A stretch of DNA of 64,000 nt. It comes from Halobacteriales archaeon QS_4_69_31 (GTDB lineage Archaea; Halobacteriota; Halobacteria; Halobacteriales; Haloarculaceae). The notes beneath the pieces were generated by a model. It worked only from the letters and a program-made list of their open reading frames with translations, had not been told where the DNA came from and made no database searches. The stretch spans positions 1 to 64,000 of the forward strand of contig PXRP01000014.1 in NCBI GenBank assembly GCA_003021655.1, in the 5' to 3' direction. Position 1 is the stretch's first letter. Each line of letters starts with the position of its first letter. This document shows positions 8,913 through 16,749 of this stretch, piece by piece. Made by a program: the position numbers and the translations under genes.

Positions 8913-10445
8913 ATGCGAATTCTGTACGTCGACTGTGATTCGCTCCGCCCGGACCACCTGGGCTGTTACGGGTACGACAGGGAGACGTCACCGAACATCG
9001 ACCGGATCGCTGCCGATGGGCGACGGTTCAGGAACGTCTACGTCTCTGACGCGCCGTGTCTCCCCTCCCGGACGGCGTTTTTTACCGGCCGCTTCGGCTA
9101 TCACACCGGTGTCGTCAACCACCTCGGGATCAACGCCGACGTTCGCCACCGGGGCGGGGCCCGCGGCACCTCGACGAGCGGGCGCTACCGGACGCTCCCG
9201 CGGGCGCTCCGCGAAGCGGGGTTCCGGACGGCCTTTATCAGTCCGTTTCCCCAGCGTCACGGGGCGTTTCACGCGCTCGATGGATTCGAGGAATGGGTCG
9301 ATACGGGAATGGACGGCGCCGAGCGGGCCGAGGTCGTCGCGCCACACGCCCGGAACTGGCTCAGGGAGCACGCAACCGAGGACGACTGGTACCTCCACGT
9401 CAACTTCTGGGACCCGCATACCCACTACGATACGCCCGAAGCGTTCGGGGATCCGTTCGCAGACGACCCCGCGCCGGAGTGGCTGACCGACGAGCGAATC
9501 GAGGACCACTACGAGAGCTACGGTCCACACAGCGCACGGGACCTGCACCACGGCTACCTGACTGGCGATGAACCGCCGGACCTCGCACGGACGCCCGACG
9601 AGATCGCCGACCGCGACGACTTCAAACAGTGGATCGACGGCTACGACACCGGCATTCGCTACATGGACGACCACATTGGGGACATAGTCGAGACACTGGA
9701 GACGGCAGGGGTCGCCGAGGAGACGCTCGTGGTCGTCTCCGCCGACCACGGCGAAAACCAGGGGGAGCTAAACGTCTACGGCGACCACCAGACCGCGGAC
9801 GACCTGACCTGTCGGGTCCCGCTGGTCGTCTCGGGCCCCGGAATCGAACCGGGCGTCGACGACGACTTTCACTACCAGTTCGACTTCGGGGCAACACTGC
9901 TCGAACTAGCCGGGGCAGACGTGCCCGACGGCTGGGACGGCGTCTCGTTTGCCGAGACACTCACCGGGAGCGAGTCCGCCCGAACGGGACGCGACGTGCT
10001 CGTCACTGGACAGGGTGCGTGGTCCTGCCAGCGCGGCGTCCGGTTCGACGACTGGCTCCTCCTGCGGACCTATCACGACGGCTGGAAAGAGTTCGACGCG
10101 GTCGAGCTGTACGACCTGGCGGCGGACCCACACGAAACCGAGGACCTGTCCGGCCAGCGCCCGGCCGTCGTCGAGCGAGGGCTGGCACTGCTCCAGCAGT
10201 GGCTCGGTCAGCGCGCGCTCGATGCTGCGACCGGCCGAGACGGCGGCAACGAGACGGCGCCACGACACCTCCGAGACCCGCTGTTTGAGGTGATAGACGA
10301 GGGCGGGCCAGCGTATCTCCGGGACGGCGACGCCTACCTCCAGCGGCTTCGCGAGACCGGGCGCGAGCAGTACGCCGAGGAGATCGAACACCGCGACGGC
10401 ATCGTCCAGCAGGAGTGGAACGGACCGGGAGCAACACCCCACTGA
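8913..10445 (+). CDS. Cys-type sulfatase family hydrolase
   Basis: A 510-residue protein. Metal-binding VDCDSLRPD is at the N-terminus (D7, D9). The sulfatase signature DAPCLPSR contains C49, the residue converted to formylglycine in the C-x-P-S-R motif. SADHGENQG later supplies further metal ligands. No signal peptide is visible, so it is probably cytoplasmic. Family members hydrolyse sulfate esters of sugars or other organics; some relatives act on phospho-substrates, and the substrate here is unknown. No formylglycine-generating enzyme is in the window. A TATA box at 8880-8888 supports the ATG. Confidence 0.9.
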   Translation: MRILYVDCDSLRPDHLGCYGYDRETSPNIDRIAADGRRFRNVYVSDAPCLPSRTAFFTGRFGYHTGVVNHLGINADVRHRGGARGTSTSGRYRTLPRALREAGFRTAFISPFPQRHGAFHALDGFEEWVDTGMDGAERAEVVAPHARNWLREHATEDDWYLHVNFWDPHTHYDTPEAFGDPFADDPAPEWLTDERIEDHYESYGPHSARDLHHGYLTGDEPPDLARTPDEIADRDDFKQWIDGYDTGIRYMDDHIGDIVETLETAGVAEETLVVVSADHGENQGELNVYGDHQTADDLTCRVPLVVSGPGIEPGVDDDFHYQFDFGATLLELAGADVPDGWDGVSFAETLTGSESARTGRDVLVTGQGAWSCQRGVRFDDWLLLRTYHDGWKEFDAVELYDLAADPHETEDLSGQRPAVVERGLALLQQWLGQRALDAATGRDGGNETAPRHLRDPLFEVIDEGGPAYLRDGDAYLQRLRETGREQYAEEIEHRDGIVQQEWNGPGATPH

Positions 10446-10838
10446 ATGTGGGACGCCCGAAACTGTCCGGCCTGTCTCGTTCCAGTCCGTGTCCCGGCCA
10501 GTTCGAGGCGAGCCACAGGCCGCCGGTGGCTCACCGGGCGGAGTCGCTCGTGTCACGGACCGTCCCGCGGTCGCCGAGTCCTCCGCAGAGTCACTCGTGC
10601 GAGCGCGGGACACGAGGGCGGGATCGAAGTTCAGCTAATTTACTGCTTGGCTCTGCTAACAAGAATTTGATATTCGGGAGTCACGGAACGCGACGGGCGG
10701 GGACGGATGCCGGCCGGGACACGCGGCGCCCTCGGGGCCGCGCGTCCGGAGAAGCCCCGAACAGTCCGACCGGGGAAGGACGGCGGCCCCGAACCGTCCG
10801 CCCGCGGAGGAGAGCACGAAACCGTCGCCAGCGGGGAC

Positions 10839-10846
10839 TTATATAT
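10839..10846 (+). promoter_or_regulatory. TATA-like box in an AT-rich patch
   Basis: TTATATAT lies in a sharply AT-rich patch inside GC-rich DNA, 26-33 bases before an ATG at 10872. This is promoter spacing for a leaderless archaeal transcript. What it drives is uncertain. Confidence 0.4.
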
Positions 10847-10871
10847 CAGATTTTACAGTAAGAAAATATAT

Positions 10872-11066
10872 ATGTCACGGCACGACGGTCCGGACCGGCC
10901 GCGGGAGCGTTCGTGGCTCGCGAACGCCTGGAGGGCGGCGTCGGGCCGGGCGGGCCGGGCGTCACCGGCTAACGCGGGCGATCCCGGCCGCGGGACGCGG
11001 ACCGGGCCGTGGTCCACCCCGCACACTCCGGGCAAATGTGGCACACAGCCGCATGCATTACAGTGA
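10872..11066 (+). CDS. Possible small protein of 64 residues (weak)
   Basis: The frame MSRHDGPDRPRERSWLANAW... starts 26 bases after a TATA-like box. Its composition (Arg, Gly, Pro-rich, ending KCGTQPHALQ) is not like a folded haloarchaeal protein, and no domain is seen. It is listed only because of the promoter spacing; the transcript may instead be non-coding. Confidence 0.2.
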   Translation: MSRHDGPDRPRERSWLANAWRAASGRAGRASPANAGDPGRGTRTGPWSTPHTPGKCGTQPHALQ

Positions 11067-11222
11067 TACGACCGTAATCGAGATGGTCGGTGCGGTTCTC
11101 GCGAACGCGGGGAGTGCGGCCCGGAGAGCGGCCGCTGACCCCGGAGACGCCGCCTGTATCGCCGGCGAGTCCGCCGAATCGGGGCAAGTGTCGTTCGTCG
11201 CTCTCGAACGCGGCGCGTCGGC

Positions 11223-11987
11223 TCAGGAGAACTGGCTGTTTATCTCGATGACGTTGGCCGAGCGGGTCACCATCTCGGGGACCTCCTCGCGGAAGAACTC
11301 CCCCACCATCCGCCGGGAGGGTGCCGTGACGCTCACGGCGCCGAGGACGTCGTCACCGTTCTGGATCGGGGCGGCGACACACCGCACCCCCTCGATCCGC
11401 TCCTCGTTGTCGAAGGCGTACCCCTGGTCGCGGACGGTCGCAAGTTCCTCGTGGAGCCTGTCGCGGGCGGTGGTCGTCCGGTCGGTGAACGCGGGCAGGC
11501 CGTGGCGGTCGACGATCTCGTCGACCCGCTCGTCGGGCATCTGCGAGAGCATCGCCTTCCCGAGCGCGATACAGTGCATGTACTCGTGGGCGCCGACCGA
11601 CGACCCCGTCTGGACCGCCCGCTCGCCGCCCGTCTTGCAGAGGTAGACCGCCTTCCCGTGTTCTTCGACCGCAAACTGCGCGAGTTCGCCGCTCTCCTCG
11701 GCGAGGTCCTCGAGTTCCTCCTCGGCGGCGCCGTAGACCCCGAGCCTGTCGACGGCCGTGTTCGCGAGGTCGAAGTACCGGAGGCTCAGGTGGTAGGTCC
11801 CGTCCTCTTTCACCAGGTAGCCGTTGTCCAGCAGCGTCGTCAGGTGGCCGTGGACCGTCCCCTTCGAGTGGCCGAGGGCCTCCGCGAGCTCCGTCACACC
11901 GGCCCCGTCGTGCGCTTTCAGGTACTCGATGACCGCCAGCGTGATCTCGACCGCCTGCACTCGCCGGGACGCACCCCGATTTGCCAT
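11223..11987 (-). CDS. IclR-family transcriptional regulator (left regulator)
   Basis: A 254-residue protein. The N-terminal winged helix is at about 10-70 (VTELAEALGHSKGTVHGHLTTL is its helix-turn-helix region). The C-terminal IclR effector domain is at about 80-250, with CIALGKAMLSQMPDERVDEI and RGYAFDNEE-like (QGYAFDNEE) consensus stretches. IclR regulators respond to small carboxylates or sugar acids and usually control the neighbouring operon. It is divergent from the ThDP enzyme gene at 12223 and shares a 235-bp control region with it. A minus-strand TATA-like element at 12010-12018 supports the ATG at 11987. Confidence 0.92.
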   Translation of the reverse strand: MANRGASRRVQAVEITLAVIEYLKAHDGAGVTELAEALGHSKGTVHGHLTTLLDNGYLVKEDGTYHLSLRYFDLANTAVDRLGVYGAAEEELEDLAEESGELAQFAVEEHGKAVYLCKTGGERAVQTGSSVGAHEYMHCIALGKAMLSQMPDERVDEIVDRHGLPAFTDRTTTARDRLHEELATVRDQGYAFDNEERIEGVRCVAAPIQNGDDVLGAVSVTAPSRRMVGEFFREEVPEMVTRSANVIEINSQFS

Positions 11988-12009
11988 ACGATACCTGTGC
12001 ACGCGAAAT

Positions 12010-12018
12010 CTAATAACT
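12010..12018 (-). promoter_or_regulatory. TATA-like element of the left IclR gene
   Basis: On the minus strand AGTTATTAG lies about 23-31 bases before the start at 11987, consistent with a leaderless transcript. Confidence 0.45.
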
Positions 12019-12076
12019 GTTCGCATCTCCCAAACGGAATATCCGGACGAGCGCAATATCGAGTTTCGCCGGCGTT

Positions 12077-12099
12077 CCCGTTCGTACCTCGCGAACGGG
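12077..12099. promoter_or_regulatory. Inverted repeat, candidate IclR operator
   Basis: CCCGTTCG, seven bases, CGAACGGG: a perfect 8-bp dyad in the middle of the divergent control region. Its core TTCG-N7-CGAA (12081-12095) recurs three times upstream of the second IclR gene (47741, 48011, 48093). The shared spacing suggests one regulator type recognising both places; this is inferred. Confidence 0.5.
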
Positions 12100-12184
12100 T
12101 GTGACACGTCGCCGGCGGGTGCGAGATTCCCCAAACCGGGGCCGCCGGCAGGACGTCCGACGTATCACGCCCGGATCACCACAA

Positions 12185-12191
12185 TGTTTAT
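12185..12191 (+). promoter_or_regulatory. TATA-like element of the ThDP enzyme operon
   Basis: GTTTATT lies 32-38 bases before the ATG at 12223. A dyad at 12197-12221 covers the expected transcription start. Confidence 0.4.
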
Positions 12192-12196
12192 TCGCC

Positions 12197-12221
12197 GTTC
12201 GGCACACAGTAGCACACGAAC
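12197..12221. promoter_or_regulatory. GTTCG-N15-CGAAC dyad at the ThDP gene start
   Basis: Inverted half-sites GTTCG and CGAAC are separated by 15 bases and end two bases before the start codon. The left part TTCGGCACACA is identical to the beginning of the site at 48093, which has a 7-base spacer. It could be a variant operator in position to repress. Confidence 0.35.
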
Positions 12222-12222
12222 C

Positions 12223-13959
12223 ATGCCGCGACTGACTGGTGGCGAGATCATCGCCAGATATCTCGAAAAGGAGGGGGTCGAGTACCTGGTAGGCATCCCC
12301 GGTCACGGGAGTACGAACATCCTGGACGCGTTCAACGACTCGGACGTGGAGGTCATCCAGCCCCGCCACGAGCAGGGGGCCGCGCACCTCGCGGACGGGT
12401 ACGCGCGGGCCAGCGGCGAGCCGATGGCCGTGTTCACGTCGATCGGACCCGGGGCGACCAACACCGTCACCGGCGTCGCGACGGCCTACGTCGATTCGAT
12501 CCCGATGGTCGTGTTCACCGGCGCGCCCCAGACCCACGAGTACGGCCAGGGGATCCTCCAGGAGATCGAACGCCAGAAGCCCGGCGACTTCCCGAGCGTG
12601 ATGGAGCCCGTGACCAAACAGAGTTTCGAGGTCTCGGACGTCGAGATGCTGCCGCGGGTCCTCCGGCGCGCGTTCCAGGTCGCGCTGTCGGGCCGGCCGG
12701 GTCCGGTGCACATCGACGTGCCGATGGACGTCCAGGGCGCGGTCGCGGACGTCGAGATCCCCGAGCCGACGGCCCACCGGCCACACAGCCGGCCGGGCGG
12801 CGACCCGGAGACAGTGGCCGAGGCCGCGGAACTGCTCGCGGAGGCCGACCGGCCGGTGATCGTCCCCGGCGGCGGGACCATGCTCGCCGAGGCGTGGGAC
12901 GAGGTGCTCGAACTGGCCGAACACCTGAAGGCGCCGGTCAGTCCGACCTTCCAGGCGAAGGGTATCGTCCCCGAGGACCACGACCTGTTCGTGGGGTACG
13001 CCGGCTGGATCGGGACGACGGCGGGCAACGAACTCGCGTCGAACGCCGACGTGGTCCTGGCCATCGGCTGCCGGTTCACCGACATGCACACCTCGTCGTT
13101 CGAGCCCGGCGTGAGCTTCGAGATCCCGTCGAGCAAGCTCATCCACGTGGACATCGACCCCGAGGAGGTCGGCAAGAACTACCCGGTCGAGGTCGGCATC
13201 CAGGGCGACGCGAAGGTCGTCACCCGCCAGATCTACGAGGAACTGGCCGCGCGGACCGACCCCGTCGGGACCGAGGACAACGACTACTACGAGGAGGTCC
13301 AGCGGCTGTGGGACGAGTGGGAACAGCGCGTCGAGGAGTACGTCACCGACGACGTGCCCATGAGCATGGCGCGGGTGCTGGTCAGCCTGCGGGAGGTGCT
13401 CCCCCGCGAGGGGGTCGTCGTCTCCAGCGCCGGCCAGCCCCAGGAGACGACCAACCCGCAGTTCCCGGTCTACGAGCCCCGGACCAACGTCTCGTGTGGC
13501 GGGTTCTCGACGATGGGCTTTGGCGTCTCGGCGGCCATCGGCGCGAAACTCGCCCGCCCGGACCGCCCCGTCGTCGACGTCGAGGGCGACGGGAGTTTCC
13601 TGATGTGCAACCAGGAGGTCGCCTGTGCGGTCGAACACGACGTCGACGTCACCTACCTCGTGTTGAACAACCACGGCTGGAAATCCATCCGGAACCTCCA
13701 GGTCGACAAGTACGGCTGGGACCGCGTGCTGAACACGCCGTTCGACGAGGAGACCGATGTGAACTACATGGACATGGCCGACGCGTTCAACGTCGGCTAC
13801 GCCGAGCGCGTCGTCAAACCCGAGAACCTGGAGGCGACCCTGAGCGAGGCCATCGCCCACGACGGCCCCGCGATGGTCGAGGCGATCGTCGAACCCGACA
13901 ACCCCGACTCCGGCGCGATCATCACCGGCAAGTGGGACCTCGCGGACCTCCAGGAGTGA
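12223..13959 (+). CDS. Thiamine-diphosphate-dependent enzyme, acetolactate-synthase/IolD-like
   Basis: A 578-residue protein with the three ThDP-enzyme domains: N-terminal Pyr domain (1-170), central domain (about 195-330) and C-terminal PP domain (about 370-560). The cofactor-activating glutamate is in QPRHEQGAAH (E50). The Mg/ThDP motif runs from EGDGSFLMCNQE to LNNHGWKSIRN. Glu50 separates it from glyoxylate carboligase. Candidate activities are C-C bond cleavage or ligation of a 2-oxo compound, or cyclic-diketone hydrolysis as in IolD; exact chemistry is not readable. The next gene is an IolA/MmsA-like dehydrogenase, 63 bp away and probably co-transcribed. An in-frame upstream start at 11824 is rejected because it crosses the regulator gene. 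Confidence 0.88.
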   Translation: MPRLTGGEIIARYLEKEGVEYLVGIPGHGSTNILDAFNDSDVEVIQPRHEQGAAHLADGYARASGEPMAVFTSIGPGATNTVTGVATAYVDSIPMVVFTGAPQTHEYGQGILQEIERQKPGDFPSVMEPVTKQSFEVSDVEMLPRVLRRAFQVALSGRPGPVHIDVPMDVQGAVADVEIPEPTAHRPHSRPGGDPETVAEAAELLAEADRPVIVPGGGTMLAEAWDEVLELAEHLKAPVSPTFQAKGIVPEDHDLFVGYAGWIGTTAGNELASNADVVLAIGCRFTDMHTSSFEPGVSFEIPSSKLIHVDIDPEEVGKNYPVEVGIQGDAKVVTRQIYEELAARTDPVGTEDNDYYEEVQRLWDEWEQRVEEYVTDDVPMSMARVLVSLREVLPREGVVVSSAGQPQETTNPQFPVYEPRTNVSCGGFSTMGFGVSAAIGAKLARPDRPVVDVEGDGSFLMCNQEVACAVEHDVDVTYLVLNNHGWKSIRNLQVDKYGWDRVLNTPFDEETDVNYMDMADAFNVGYAERVVKPENLEATLSEAIAHDGPAMVEAIVEPDNPDSGAIITGKWDLADLQE

Positions 13960-14022
13960 CCGGGGTCGGGTGGATGCCCGCGACGTAACACATTTGTGGC
14001 TCCGGGGAGTGGGTCCGGATGT

Positions 14023-15522
14023 ATGACGAGCAGACAAGAGCACCAGGTAGAGCCACCAGCACTGCCGGACACGGTCCGCAACTACGTCGACGGCGAGTGG
14101 GTGGCCGGCGAGGGCGACCGGGTCGACCCGGTCGTGAACCCGGCGACCGGGGCGGAACTCGCGTCGGTGCCGTACGCGAGCGCGGCGGACGTCGACGCGG
14201 CCGTCGCGGCCGCCCGCGAGGCCTTCGACGACTGGCGGGCGACTCCCGCGGTCGACCGCGCCCAGTACCTCTTTGACCTGAAGGCGGAACTCGACGACCG
14301 CCAGGAAGAGATCGCACAGGCACTCACGCGCGAACACGGCAAGACGCTCGAGGAGGCACGCGGCGAGATCCGCCGCGGGATCGAGAACGTCGAGGTCGCG
14401 GCCGGGGCCCCGAACATGCTCCGGGAGGGCAGCGGCGTCGTCGAGGACGTCGCGCCGGGCATGGACGAGTCCGCGATTCGCCAGCCCCTGGGCGTGTTCG
14501 CCGCCATCACGCCGTTTAACTTCCCGGCGATGATCCCGCTGTGGTTCCTCCCGTACGCGGTCGCGACGGGCAACACCTTCGTCCTCAAGCCCAGCGAGAA
14601 GGTGCCCCTGAGCGCAGGACTTATTCTCGAGGCGGTCGAGGCCGTCGGCTTCCCCGACGGGGTGGTCACCCTCGTCAACGGCGGCGCCGACACCGTGGAC
14701 GCGTTGCTCGAACACGAGGACATCGTGGGCGTCTCGTTCGTCGGGTCGACGCCGGTCGCCCGGCACGTCTACGAGACCGCCGCCGCCCACGGCAAGCGGG
14801 TCCAGGCCCAGGGCGGCGCGAAAAACTACGTCGTCGTCACGGAGTCGGCCGCACTCGAGGAGGCGGTGCCCAACATCGTCGGGTCGGTGTACGGCAACGC
14901 CGGCCAGCGCTGTCTCGCCAACGACGTGGTCGTCGGCGTCGGCGACTGCTACGACGACCTGCGCGCGGACCTGCTGGACGCCGTCGACGAGATCACCGTC
15001 GGTAACGGTCTCGACGAGGGGACCGACGTCACCCCGCTGATCACGCCGGACTCGCGGGACCGCGTCGCGGGGATGATAGCCGACGCCGTCGAGGAGGGTG
15101 CGGACCTGGTCGTCGACGGCCGCGACTTCGAGCACCCCGACTATCCCGACGGGAACTTCATGGGCCCGACCGTCCTGGAGGGCGTCACGACCGGCATGAC
15201 GATCGCCCAGGAGGAGGTCTTCGGCCCGGTGCTGTGTCTGGCCCGGGCCGAAGACCTCGACGAGGCCATCGGGATGGTCAACAGCACCGAGTACGGCAAC
15301 GCCTCGTCGGTCTTCACCGAGCGCGGCGCCGAGGCACGCCGCTACCGCCGCGAGGTCGACGCCGGGAACATCGGCGTCAACGTCGGCGTCTGTGCCCCGA
15401 TGGGCTTTTTCCACTTCGGCGGCCGCAAGGGCTCGTTTTTCGGTGATACCCACGCCCAGGGCGAGGACGCCGTCCACTTCTACACCGAGAAGACCATCGA
15501 GATAGAACGCTGGTACAGCTAG
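14023..15522 (+). CDS. mmsA: CoA-acylating methylmalonate-semialdehyde-type dehydrogenase
   Basis: A 499-residue aldehyde dehydrogenase. ITPFNFPAMIPLWFLPYA is diagnostic of the MmsA/IolA branch, and the catalytic Cys lies in NAGQRCLAND. GFFHFGGRKGSFFGD is the conserved C-terminal stretch. This branch oxidises malonate or methylmalonate semialdehyde to acetyl- or propionyl-CoA with decarboxylation, using NAD and CoA. Adjacent to an IolD-like ThDP enzyme, it would be the terminal step turning a C3 semialdehyde into acyl-CoA. The ATG at 14023 is preferred over an upstream one at 13996, giving a normal family N-terminus. Confidence 0.9.
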   Translation: MTSRQEHQVEPPALPDTVRNYVDGEWVAGEGDRVDPVVNPATGAELASVPYASAADVDAAVAAAREAFDDWRATPAVDRAQYLFDLKAELDDRQEEIAQALTREHGKTLEEARGEIRRGIENVEVAAGAPNMLREGSGVVEDVAPGMDESAIRQPLGVFAAITPFNFPAMIPLWFLPYAVATGNTFVLKPSEKVPLSAGLILEAVEAVGFPDGVVTLVNGGADTVDALLEHEDIVGVSFVGSTPVARHVYETAAAHGKRVQAQGGAKNYVVVTESAALEEAVPNIVGSVYGNAGQRCLANDVVVGVGDCYDDLRADLLDAVDEITVGNGLDEGTDVTPLITPDSRDRVAGMIADAVEEGADLVVDGRDFEHPDYPDGNFMGPTVLEGVTTGMTIAQEEVFGPVLCLARAEDLDEAIGMVNSTEYGNASSVFTERGAEARRYRREVDAGNIGVNVGVCAPMGFFHFGGRKGSFFGDTHAQGEDAVHFYTEKTIEIERWYS

Positions 15523-15555
15523 CGAGACGCGCCGGGGCCGGCCCGCGTCGTCGGT

Positions 15556-15686
15556 CCCGCCCGGCCGAGGACACCGCCGCGAGGGGCGTCTCCGGTGACA
15601 CCACCCGTCAGTCCTGCTCGGCCGAGGACACTGCCGCGAAGGGCGTCTCCGGTGACACCACCCGTCAGTCCTGCTCGGCCGAGGAC
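15556..15686. repeat. 57-bp tandem repeat duplicating a gene's 3' end
   Basis: Two full 57-bp copies (15556-15612, 15613-15669) and a partial third (15670-15686) abut. The unit contains the last codons and stop of the aldolase gene, so minus-strand AEQD-stop is followed by degenerate copies of the same end. The copies differ by a few substitutions. Confidence 0.85.
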
Positions 15687-16462
15687 GCCTCGGTGAGGGC
15701 GGCGTCGTAGCGGTCGATGACGTCCTCGATGCCGTCCATGAGCAGGGAGGTGTCCTTGCCGGCGATGAGGAAATCGAACCCCTGTTCGAGGTGCGCGTCG
15801 ATGGCCGCGGTGTCGGTCGTCAGCGTCCCGACGGGCGTCCCGGCGGCGTGGCCGGCTTCGAGGACCCGGTCGAGGTGGGCCTCGAACTCGGGGGACTGCC
15901 ACTCCCCGAACATATCGAGCGCGCCAGACAGGTCCGCGGGGCCGACGAACAGCGCGTCGATCCCGTCGACGCCGGCGATCTCGCGGGCGTTCTCCAGGCC
16001 CTGTCGCGTCTCGATCTGGGCGATTGTGAGGATCGTCCCGTTGGCGTTCGCGACGTAGCTCTCGAACTCCCGGCCGTAGGTGGTGGCGCGGCCCGACGCG
16101 ATCCCCCGGTCCCCATCGGGAGGGTACCTGAGCGACCGGACGAGGTCCTCGGCCTCGCTCCCGGTCTCTATCATCGGGACCATCACGCCGGCGACGCCGA
16201 TGTCGAGGACGCGTTTCAGCCGGACGGGGTCGTTCCACGGGACGCGGACGACCGTCTCCGTCGAGTCCGAGGCGGCCTCGACCCCGCGTTGCATCTCCTC
16301 GACGGTCTCCAGGCTCGTCGTCGTGTGCTCGGTGTCGAGGAGGACGAAATCGAGGTCCAGCGTCGCGGTCGCCTCCGCGACGACCGGGTGGCCGATCGAT
16401 ATCCACGTGCCCAGCGGGTGGTCCCACGATGCGAGCTTCTCCTTGAGTGTCGGTTCCATCAT
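15665..16462 (-). CDS. HpcH/HpaI-family class II aldolase (2-keto-3-deoxy sugar acid type)
   Basis: A 265-residue TIM-barrel aldolase. Seen are catalytic His in LLDTEHTTT (H46), Arg in VRVPW, metal-binding Glu in AQIET (E151), and Asp in VGPADLSG (D177). This is the pattern of HpaI, GarL and RhmA, which cleave 2-keto-3-deoxy acids to pyruvate plus an aldehyde with a divalent metal. It sits convergent to the ThDP-MmsA pair and divergent from a galactonate-dehydratase-like enolase, whose product would be its natural substrate. Two adjacent start codons (MM) lie at 16462; the first is used. Its 3' end is duplicated in a tandem repeat. Confidence 0.9.
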   Translation of the reverse strand: MMEPTLKEKLASWDHPLGTWISIGHPVVAEATATLDLDFVLLDTEHTTTSLETVEEMQRGVEAASDSTETVVRVPWNDPVRLKRVLDIGVAGVMVPMIETGSEAEDLVRSLRYPPDGDRGIASGRATTYGREFESYVANANGTILTIAQIETRQGLENAREIAGVDGIDALFVGPADLSGALDMFGEWQSPEFEAHLDRVLEAGHAAGTPVGTLTTDTAAIDAHLEQGFDFLIAGKDTSLLMDGIEDVIDRYDAALTEASSAEQD

Positions 16463-16685
16463 GGTGACTGGCACCGAGCGCAGGTCGTTTGGTTGCCGTA
16501 CATACGCGACCGTCTCAGTCCGTCGTTCGTCCGATAGATTGTGCTACCGATATTAATTATTTGGGGGTGACGGGGCACTCCATCGCGGGCGCCGACGGGC
16601 GTGCGTTCGGACCCGTGACCGTCCGCCACCGGCCACCCTGCGACCGGCGGTCGGACCCGTCCGTTCCCGGCCACGGGACGGCCGG

Positions 16686-16694
16686 AACATATAA
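16686..16694 (+). promoter_or_regulatory. TATA-like element of the enolase operon
   Basis: AACATATAA lies about 56-64 bases before the ATG at 16750, leaving a leader of about 30 bases with a strong Shine-Dalgarno GGAGGTGA seven bases before the start. This is a leadered transcript, unlike many neighbours. Confidence 0.45.
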
Positions 16695-16749
16695 CAGCGG
16701 TCCGGCCCACCCACCGACAACCGGACGAACGCAACGCGGAGGTGACACC

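Larger units (their letters stand above)
10446..11222. other. Long stretch without a firm gene, upstream of the catabolic region
   Basis: The 777 bases contain no family-recognisable gene. Two AT-rich patches stand out (about 10635-10675 and 10837-10875); the second holds a TATA box and a possible 64-codon frame listed separately. This may be the scar of older genes at the boundary of the accessory region. Confidence 0.5.

Noticed and set aside
11038-11646. 202-codon plus-strand frame overlapping the IclR gene
   Set aside because: Antisense to the regulator; no domain and Ser/Arg-rich composition typical of shadow frames.
12010-15477. 1155-codon open frame on the minus strand
   Set aside because: It is the antisense shadow of the ThDP enzyme and MmsA genes, whose conserved motifs are on the plus strand; GC-rich DNA leaves long stop-free antisense frames.
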